This document shows, piece after piece, positions 58,599 through 64,000 of a DNA stretch of 64,000 nt. The translations under genes were made by a program, and so were the position numbers. The notes beneath the pieces were generated by a model, which was not told where the DNA came from, made no database searches, and worked only from the letters and a program-made list of their open reading frames with translations. The number at the start of each line of letters is the position of its first letter. Positions within the stretch are counted from its first letter, which is position 1. Origin of the DNA: Yanshouia hominis. GTDB lineage: Bacteria; Bacillota; Clostridia; Oscillospirales; Ruminococcaceae. Where the stretch lies: assembly GCA_014385025.1 (NCBI GenBank), contig JACRTB010000006.1, forward strand, positions 1 to 64,000, written 5' to 3'.

Positions 58599-59849
58599 TT
58601 ATTCGTAGAGCGGGAACTTCGCGCAGAGCTCGGTCACCTCGCGGCGGATTTCATCCGCGCTCGCCTCGAAGTCGGTGGCGGTGCGGTAGATCCAGCCGGC
58701 GATCCGCGCCATCTCCGGCTCCCTCATGCCGCGGGTGGTGACGGCGGGGGTGCCGATCCGCACCCCGCTGGTGACAAAGGGACTCTGCGGGTCGTTGGGC
58801 ACCGCGTTTTTGTTGAGGGTGATATACACCTCGTCGAGCCGGTGCTCCAGCTCCTTGCCGGTGATGCCGAGGTTTTGCAGGTCGATCAGCATCAGGTGGT
58901 TGTCGGTGCCGCCCGAAACCATGTTGACCCCCAGCTCGGAGAAGCGGGCGGCCATCGCCTTGGCGTTTTTGACGATCTGCTTTCCGTACTCCCGGAAGGA
59001 CGGCAGCATCGCTTCCCCGAGGCATACCGCCTTGGCGGCGATGATGTGCTCGAGCGGGCCGCCCTGCGTCCCGGGGAAGATCGCCTTGTCAATCTTCTGG
59101 GCAAGCTCCTTTTTGCAGAGGATCATGCCGCCGCGCGGGCCGCGCAGCGTCTTGTGGGTGGTGGTGGTCACCACGTCGGCGTAGGGCACCGGGCTGGGAT
59201 GGACCCCGGCGGCGACCAGACCGGCAATATGGGCCATATCGACGAAAAGGTAAGCGCCCGTCTCACGGGCGATGTCGGCGAAGACGTCGAACCTGATCTC
59301 GCGCGGATAGGCCGAGGCTCCGGCGATGATCATCTTCGGCCGGTGCTCCTTCGCGAGCGCGCGGACCTGGTCGTAGTCGATATAGCCGTTCGCATCAAGC
59401 CCGTAGGAAATCATGTTGTAGTGCTTTCCCGAAAAATTGACGGGGGAGCCGTGGGTCAGGTGCCCGCCGTTGGCAAGGCTCATGCCCAGCACGGTGTCTC
59501 CGGTTTCGCAGAGGGCGAAATAGACCGCCTCGTTGGCCTGCGCGCCCGAGTGGGGCTGAACATTGGCATGCTCGGCGCCGAACAGCTCGCAGGCGCGGCG
59601 GCGGGCGATTTCCTCGACGACGTCAACACACTGGCATCCGCCGTAGTAGCGCTTGCCGGGATAGCCCTCGGCATATTTGTTGGTAAGCACCGAGCCCATC
59701 GCGGCGAGCACCGCCGGAGAGACGATGTTTTCGCTCGCAATCAGCTCGATGTTCCGGCGCTGGCGGGCCAGCTCCCCTTCCATCGCCACGCCCACCTCCG
59801 GGTCGCAGCCGGTGACAAATCCGATTGTGTCAAGCATGTTCTCGTACAT
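58599..59849 (-). CDS. glyA: Serine hydroxymethyltransferase
   Basis: A 416-residue pyridoxal-phosphate enzyme that moves the one-carbon unit of serine to tetrahydrofolate, giving glycine. Present are [31 protein letters not shown], the PLP Lys233 in [14 protein letters not shown] and the C-terminal [10 protein letters not shown]. The length is normal. The ATG at 59847-59849 is the family start; AAAGGGG lies 13 bases upstream, somewhat far. The leader from the promoter at 59939 is about 90 nt and contains GGACATG/CATGTCC and GGGAC/GTCCC pairs, perhaps regulatory. Together with the glycine-riboswitch symporter it ties the region to glycine balance. Confidence 0.97.
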   Translation of the reverse strand: MYENMLDTIGFVTGCDPEVGVAMEGELARQRRNIELIASENIVSPAVLAAMGSVLTNKYAEGYPGKRYYGGCQCVDVVEEIARRRACELFGAEHANVQPHSGAQANEAVYFALCETGDTVLGMSLANGGHLTHGSPVNFSGKHYNMISYGLDANGYIDYDQVRALAKEHRPKMIIAGASAYPREIRFDVFADIARETGAYLFVDMAHIAGLVAAGVHPSPVPYADVVTTTTHKTLRGPRGGMILCKKELAQKIDKAIFPGTQGGPLEHIIAAKAVCLGEAMLPSFREYGKQIVKNAKAMAARFSELGVNMVSGGTDNHLMLIDLQNLGITGKELEHRLDEVYITLNKNAVPNDPQSPFVTSGVRIGTPAVTTRGMREPEMARIAGWIYRTATDFEASADEIRREVTELCAKFPLYE

Positions 59850-59938
59850 AAAACGCTTTCCCCTTTCGCACATTCATGGTATACTTCCTACAGGATCTCG
59901 AGGGACCGCCGGACATGCCCCGGCAAATCATGTCCCTT

Positions 59939-59967
59939 AGTATAACGTATTTTAACGCCGGGCACAA
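59939..59967 (-). promoter_or_regulatory. glyA promoter
   Basis: Minus-strand TTGTGC (59962-59967) and TATACT (59939-59944) with a 17-base spacer. Confidence 0.78.
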
Positions 59968-60104
59968 TTGCGGATTCGTGAAAGGTGAAAAATTCTCCCT
60001 TTCCACGAAATAAATTCATCTTTCCGCCGCACTTATGGATAAGAAGCAGGCGGAAGGGGACGGCCCCCTTCCGATACCGACGACACAACAGGGAGGAATT
60101 ACCG

Positions 60105-60509
60105 ATGGGAATGGATACGATGGGCGGCATGGGGGAGGAAAAGCTCAATCCCCTGATGCAGTTTTATATGTCCCTGCCGGAATGGGGACAGGCGCTGGCG
60201 CGGACGCTGATCGTGATTCTTGCCGCCGCGCTGATCGGGATGATCCTGGGCAGGCTCTATGCTTCGGTGCGCTATCCCGATCCGGAGAAGAACAGCGCGA
60301 TTTCGCCGAAGCTGCGGGTGCTGTTTTTGGCGGTGCTCTTAGTCTGCGGTTTTTGGCTCTATCGGAGCATGACCAAAAAAGACGAACCGGCGGAGCCGGT
60401 GGACGGGACGGGAATTTCGGAAGGCGTTCCGTCCGACGAATACGCGCCCGAGGCCGGCGGAGCCTACGCCAATGTGGGCGGAGCCGTCGCGGCGGCGGTT
60501 CCGGGCTGA
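60105..60509 (+). CDS. Small membrane protein, function unknown
   Basis: A 134-residue protein with a Met/Gly-rich start (MGMDTMGGMGEEKLNPL), two membrane helices (about residues 28-50, ALARTLIVILAAALIGMILGRL, and 70-86, LRVLFLAVLLVCGFWLY) and an acidic, Gly-rich tail. GGGAGGAATTACCG precedes the ATG at 60105. I do not recognise it. A strong terminator follows at once. Confidence 0.75.
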   Translation: MGMDTMGGMGEEKLNPLMQFYMSLPEWGQALARTLIVILAAALIGMILGRLYASVRYPDPEKNSAISPKLRVLFLAVLLVCGFWLYRSMTKKDEPAEPVDGTGISEGVPSDEYAPEAGGAYANVGGAVAAAVPG

Positions 60510-60512
60510 TCT

Positions 60513-60562
60513 CCCATAGAAAAGAGGGGCACACCGGTCGGTGCGCCCCTCTTTTCTATGGG
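60513..60562 (+). terminator. Terminator after the small membrane protein gene
   Basis: CCCATAGAAAAGAGGGGC (60513-60530) pairs perfectly with GCCCCTCTTTTCTATGGG (60545-60562) around a loop with its own GCACCG/CGGTGC pairing. Unusually long 18-bp stem. Confidence 0.9.
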
Positions 60563-61310
60563 TTTCAAATCGTCAATATCGACCAGATCGGCGTGCGCGG
60601 CCGCATAAAAATCATCTCGCCTTTCGCCAATGCTTCATATCCACGCCGGCTCGTCAGCGAACATCCCAGAACCGGTGGCAACGCTGGCAACTTGATCATC
60701 GGGCGCAATTCGGTAAGAGCAGTTGTCCGGATGCCCCATGACATCTTTGCCCTTAAAGGGATATCCGTCCGGAGAATCACCACGTCTTTTCGCCTTTTCT
60801 CCGGCGGTTTCCAAGACCGGCGTCCGGGAATATTTTCCCTTCCTGCACAGAATGGAGATTGACACCCGATTTCGTTTGTGGTACTGTGGGGTCGGAAGAA
60901 GCTCCACTCTGTGGGATCTTGGCGAATTGTACGCCAACGTTCGCAGATTGGGCTTCTTCTTTGTTACTCGCACGAGCGCCCGCTTGCCTTTGTAACGCGC
61001 AGGATATTCGTCGGGGCCAGGTCTCTTCCATATAGGTGATATGGCCCCAGCGGGCAGAGCCGCCGACTCTGACGGTGAGAATCAAGAAGCCTTTGCTCAA
61101 AATTATCGGGCGAAGTGAGCGAACGAATGACAAATTTACGCATTGAGCGGACTCTCGATAAAAGGAATGCTGCTGTTTCAGATTTTAATGGAGGCGGGGT
61201 AAGCGGCGCGGGTGAAAGAGGTTTCAGCGCGTCTTGAGACGCGGGCCGGCAGCGGGCCCTGCCGGCCCGCTCAAGACTCCGGCCTAACCGGAGAGTTTGA
61301 CCTGCGGAGC
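60563..61310. other. Untranslated or relic region of distinct composition
   Basis: About 750 bp with a clearly lower GC content than its neighbours. On the minus strand three overlapping frames are open for 112, 118 and 119 codons (60635-60973, 60777-61133, 60964-61323), none with a good ribosome binding site. Because all three frames are free of stops over a common stretch, it may be a decayed gene, a mobile-element relic or a structured RNA. I cannot name it. Confidence 0.45.
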
Positions 61311-61478
61311 AGGGGCGGCGCATTTGGGGTTAGGCGGAGATGCCCGGGGCGGGCGGCGCTTTTGGGGTTGGGCGGAGATGCCCGGGGCGGGCGGCGCTTT
61401 TGGGGTTAGGCGGAGATGCCCGGGACGGGCGGCGCATTTGGGGTTAGGCGGAGATACCCGGGACGGGCGGTGCTTTTT
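61310..61478. repeat. 38-bp tandem repeats
   Basis: GGGGTT[A/G]GGCGGAGATGCCC recurs at 61326, 61364, 61402 and 61440, a strict 38-bp period over four units. The unit ends in GGCGGCGCTTTT or GGCGGCGCATTT. It starts shortly after the distinct region and ends before the S10 operon control region. Confidence 0.93.
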
Positions 61479-61740
61479 CGAATGGGTGAAAGGGCGGGCG
61501 GCATGGGGCGCGGACATGGCTGGAGCCGTATGCCGCATTAGTCATATGCCTTTTCATTTTCGGCGGAGTTAAAGAGCGTCATGCCGTTTTACCCCCGCGC
61601 ATCGAGCGCGGAAGCGTTCTCTTCCACAAGATATTGTAGACCGGAGCATTTGGCGCCCTACCGGCGGTGGGAAAATTTTTGCCGCCCACGAATGTATGAA
61701 TTCTCCAAAAATGGATACACTGATTCGTGGAAAAGGGAGA

Positions 61741-61824
61741 ATTTCTCCAAATTCGCAAAAAAGTCAAAAATTTTGGAGAAATCGCAAAAAAAGGCTTGCA
61801 AAGGCCGTTTTGCTGTGCTATGAT
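61741..61824 (+). promoter_or_regulatory. S10 operon promoter with upstream inverted repeat
   Basis: TTGCAA (61796-61801) and TATGAT (61819-61824, extended by TG) with a 17-base spacer. Just upstream ATTTCTCCAAA (61741-61751) is inverted as TTTGGAGAAAT (61772-61782). A further hairpin, CCACGAAT / ATTCGTGG, lies at about 61687-61729. The whole 61560-61800 stretch is AT-rich. Confidence 0.8.
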
Positions 61825-61839
61825 AACCCATGCGTGACT

Positions 61840-62030
61840 GCACAGATATGCGTTGATGCGGGAGGTGGCCGCCCTTGAGGCGGGGAATTTCCGCGGAGTA
61901 TGTCCGATTTCAAACCGGGCGACCCATCAAACCAAACCAAAAGCACAGGGGCAACCTGCGCCTTTGGGGCCGTATGAAGGCTCATTCTCCCCGGCTAAAC
62001 CGCTGCGGCGGTTTAACCGGTTTTTTGCGG
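61840..62030 (+). promoter_or_regulatory. S10 operon leader with attenuator-like hairpin
   Basis: The transcript leader is about 275 nt. At 61991-62026 CCGGCTAAACCGC and GCGGTTTAACCGG pair around a short loop and are followed by six T, an intrinsic terminator placed before the first gene of the operon. This is the arrangement of transcription attenuation, in which the hairpin forms or not depending on a signal. In other bacteria protein L4, or another ribosomal protein of the operon, controls its leader; which factor acts here is unknown. Confidence 0.75.
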
Positions 62031-62105
62031 GGAAATGAGAAAACACACGGCACAGTGGATTGAGAAAAGGGCGTCTCCGGCAACTAAAAACAGGAGGCGA
62101 AAAAA

Positions 62106-62417
62106 ATGGCAGTCAAAGAAAAAATCCGTATCCGTGTAAGAGGCTATGACCACCAGCTGGTCGATGCGGCCGCAGAGAAGATTGTCGAAACCGCCAAGCG
62201 CACCGGCGCGAAGGTTTCGGGTCCGATCCCGCTGCCCACCGACAAGGAGATCGTCACCATCCTGCGCGCGGTCCACAAGTACAAGGACTCCCGCGAGCAG
62301 TTTGAGATGAGGACCCACAAGCGTCTCATCGACATTCTCCGCCCCAGCAACAAGACAGTCGAGGCGCTCACCGGACTCGAGCTCCCCGCGGGCGTCGAGA
62401 TCGAGATCAAGCTCTGA
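62106..62417 (+). CDS. rpsJ: Ribosomal protein S10
   Basis: A 103-residue 30S protein, also known as NusE in antitermination. The family pattern is intact: [40 protein letters not shown] ... [15 protein letters not shown]. The ATG follows AGGAGGCG. It is the first gene of the S10 operon and follows a leader with an attenuator-like hairpin. A 207-bp gap separates it from rplC, longer than usual. Confidence 0.99.
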   Translation: MAVKEKIRIRVRGYDHQLVDAAAEKIVETAKRTGAKVSGPIPLPTDKEIVTILRAVHKYKDSREQFEMRTHKRLIDILRPSNKTVEALTGLELPAGVEIEIKL

Positions 62418-62624
62418 CAGGGCGGGCCGCCGTGAACGAAAGAAAGCGGCAAGGGGCTGTCCGCGCGGGAAACGCCCGAAGGCACGCGCGCAAACGAAGC
62501 GCGGCCGGACGCGGCCCATTGCGCGAAGAGGCTTGACCGCCGCGCCGGAAACGCATTTCCGGAAGACGCGGCAAAGGTAATGTTGGCATCTGCCAACCAA
62601 TAACCGAAGGAGGAAAACAAAACC
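62418..62624. other. Unusually long rpsJ-rplC spacer
   Basis: 207 bp of GC-rich sequence without a gene, in an operon where spacers are normally a few to tens of bases. A repeated GGAAACGC... pattern (about 62468 and 62548) and GCGCGG elements hint at secondary structure. It could carry a processing or control site. Confidence 0.4.
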
Positions 62625-63266
62625 ATGCAAAAGGCAATCATCGGCAAGAAGCTCGGTATGACCCAGCTGTTTGACGAAAACGGCGTCGTGATCCCGGTCA
62701 CGGTCGTCGAGGCGGGTCCCTGCGTCGTCGTGCAGAAAAAGACGGCCGAAAACGACGGATATGATTCCGTGCAGCTCGGCTTCGGCGAGGTTACGGACAA
62801 GCACGTCAACAAGCCCATGAAGGGTCATTTCGCCAAGTCTGACGTCGCCTGCAAGAAGGTCCTGCGGGAATTCCGCCTTGAGGACTGCGGCGCCGCCTCT
62901 GTCGGCGACATCATCAAGGCCGACACCTTCGCCTCCGGCGAAAAGGTGGACGTCTGCGGCACCAGCAAGGGCAAGGGCTACGCGGGTGCGATCAAGCGCT
63001 ACGGCGTCCACTCCCTGAAGGCCACCCACGGCACCGGCCCTGTCGGCCGGCAGTCCGGCTCCATGGGCGCCTGCTCGACCCCTTCGAGAATCATGAAGGG
63101 CAAGAAGATGGCCGGCCACATGGGCGCTGAGCGGATCACCGTCCAGAATCTGGACATTGTCCGCGTCGACGCCGAAAACAACCTGATCGCCCTCAAGGGT
63201 GCGATCCCCGGCCCGAAGGGCGGCATCGTCTTTATCACCGACGCCGTCAAGGGCCAGAAGGCTTAA
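62625..63266 (+). CDS. rplC: Ribosomal protein L3
   Basis: A 213-residue 50S protein that starts [20 protein letters not shown] and carries [34 protein letters not shown], the loop that reaches the peptidyl-transferase centre. AAGGAGGA precedes the ATG. High-expression codon use. Followed by rplD after 18 bp. Confidence 0.99.
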   Translation: MQKAIIGKKLGMTQLFDENGVVIPVTVVEAGPCVVVQKKTAENDGYDSVQLGFGEVTDKHVNKPMKGHFAKSDVACKKVLREFRLEDCGAASVGDIIKADTFASGEKVDVCGTSKGKGYAGAIKRYGVHSLKATHGTGPVGRQSGSMGACSTPSRIMKGKKMAGHMGAERITVQNLDIVRVDAENNLIALKGAIPGPKGGIVFITDAVKGQKA

Positions 63267-63284
63267 AGGGAGGAGGAATTCACC

Positions 63285-63908
63285 ATGCCGAAGGTTACAG
63301 TTTATAACATGTCCGGCGCCCAGGTCGGTGAGATTGAGCTCTCCGAAGCGGTGTTCGGCATTCAGCCCAACCAGGTCGCTGTTCACGCGGTGATCAAGAA
63401 CTATCTCGCCAACCAGCGCCAGGGCACCCAATCCACCCTGACCCGCACCGAGGTCCGGGGCGGCGGCAGAAAGCCCTGGAGACAGAAGGGCACCGGCCAT
63501 GCGCGCCAGGGCTCAATCCGCGCCCCCCAGTGGAACCATGGCGGCATCGCGCTCGGCCCCAAGCCCCGCGATTACAGCTATTCCCTGAACAAGAAGGTCC
63601 GCAGGCTCGCCCTCAAGTCGGCCTTCTCCTCAAAGGTGCTCGAGAACGCCCTGGTCGTCGTTGACGAAATCAAGGCCGGCGAGTACAAGACCAAGAGCGT
63701 CATCGCGATGCTCAAGGCCCTCAACATCGAGGGCAAGGCGCTGGTCGTCACCGCCGAGAAGGATGAGAAGTTCGTCAAGTCGGCGGCCAACATCCCCGGC
63801 GTCAAGACCGCTCTGACCAACACCATCAATGTTTATGACATCGTCAACGCCGGCAAGCTGGTCCTCTCGAAGGACGCCGTCGCCAAGATCGAGGAGGTGT
63901 ACGCTTAA
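63285..63908 (+). CDS. rplD: Ribosomal protein L4
   Basis: A 207-residue 50S protein. The extended loop with RTEVRGGGRKPWRQKGTGHARQGSIRAPQWNHGGIALGPKPRDY is present and complete. The start has GGGAGGAGG upstream. L4 regulates the S10 operon in some bacteria, which makes it a candidate for the leader element at 61991. It is directly joined to rplW (stop and start without a gap). Confidence 0.99.
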   Translation: MPKVTVYNMSGAQVGEIELSEAVFGIQPNQVAVHAVIKNYLANQRQGTQSTLTRTEVRGGGRKPWRQKGTGHARQGSIRAPQWNHGGIALGPKPRDYSYSLNKKVRRLALKSAFSSKVLENALVVVDEIKAGEYKTKSVIAMLKALNIEGKALVVTAEKDEKFVKSAANIPGVKTALTNTINVYDIVNAGKLVLSKDAVAKIEEVYA

Positions 63909-64000
63909 ATGAAAGCCGCACAGGATATCATCATCCGCCCTGTCATCACCGAGCGGAGCATGGGCGGAATCGCCGCCGGCAAGTACACCTTTGAGGTAGC
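63909..64000 (+). CDS. rplW: Ribosomal protein L23, N-terminal part (cut by window edge)
   Basis: The frame runs from ATG 63909, right after the rplD stop, to the window end. The visible residues MKAAQDIIIRPVITERSMGG match the N-terminus of L23, which lines the exit tunnel. A GAGGAGG site lies within the end of rplD. Confidence 0.97.
   Translation, partial: MKAAQDIIIRPVITERSMGGIAAGKYTFEV

Noticed and set aside
59850-59940. Tetrahydrofolate riboswitch in the glyA leader
   Set aside because: The leader has short pairing elements but I could not match the known aptamer core, and the leader is short for it.

Overview
The window looks like chromosome from a GC-rich, anaerobic, low-oxygen-adapted Gram-positive of the Clostridia (probably an Oscillospirales/Ruminococcaceae-type gut bacterium). 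The grounds are a single-chain pyruvate:ferredoxin oxidoreductase, a fused PurL/PurQ, FtsK/SpoIIIE, TepA, a NiaR-type regulator, AGGAGG-type ribosome binding sites, lipobox lipoproteins and a sortase, together with strong third-position GC in genes and AT-rich promoter regions. The exact taxon cannot be read from the sequence alone.

Layout. 1-225: tail of an IS200/IS605 TnpA. 350-7800 (minus): a VOC-fold protein and a compact type IV pilus/type II secretion-like operon (sortase lipoprotein, transglutaminase lipoprotein, GspF/PilC, four small membrane or pilin-like proteins, PilT-type ATPase), divergent from a BTAD-type regulator at 8026. 9.2-12.5 kb: mostly non-coding, with hairpins and dispersed repeats around one DUF4349 lipoprotein. 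12.5-17.5 kb (minus): mtaB-purL with a palindrome over its promoter. 17.9-21.4 kb (plus): a DacF-like carboxypeptidase, pgi and a small P-loop protein. 21.8-31.7 kb (minus): amidohydrolase, MscS channel, M20 carbamoylase-like hydrolase, mreB, comF, recD2, and an AGCS amino-acid symporter behind a glycine riboswitch. 32.8-47 kb (plus): membrane and secreted proteins, dus, an overlapping nitrilase-like pair, tepA, uppP, ftsK, a ComEC-like metallo-beta-lactamase protein, a DUF3006-NiaR fusion and a second M20 hydrolase. 47.5-59.9 kb: nifJ (PFOR), htrA, a KefB-type antiporter, larE, vanZ-like, rarA, a small lipoprotein, glyA and a small membrane protein. 60.5-62.1 kb: a long untranslated tract. 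62.1 kb to the end: the S10 ribosomal protein operon (rpsJ, rplC, rplD, start of rplW), with an attenuator-like hairpin in its leader.

The most unusual trait is not a single gene. At least six genes (pilT, the pilin-like gene at 4139, dacF, the M20 hydrolase at 24470, dus, the nitrilase-like gene at 38297) are followed by tandem copies of their own 3' end, 75-150 bp per unit; another gene (33324) is followed by 66-bp units that begin at its stop codon. Each array has its own sequence, spans the stop codon, and in several cases supplies the stop codon, the ribosome binding site or the start codon of a neighbour. A 75-bp in-frame array sits inside the transglutaminase gene, and further arrays (A/B mosaic at 32.2-32.6 kb, 38-bp units at 61.3 kb, a palindromic-like element at 54.9-55.2 kb) lie between genes. 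This points to an active local duplication process acting near gene ends.

Functionally, most genes are housekeeping (purine synthesis, glycolysis, pyruvate oxidation, one-carbon/glycine metabolism, tRNA modification, cell-wall recycling, chromosome segregation, translation). The glycine riboswitch with the AGCS symporter and glyA suggests attention to glycine balance; two M20 carbamoylase-like hydrolases and an amidohydrolase suggest ureide or pyrimidine-derivative scavenging. The first 8 kb is the likeliest surface-appendage or secretion system and is clearly divergent from textbook versions.
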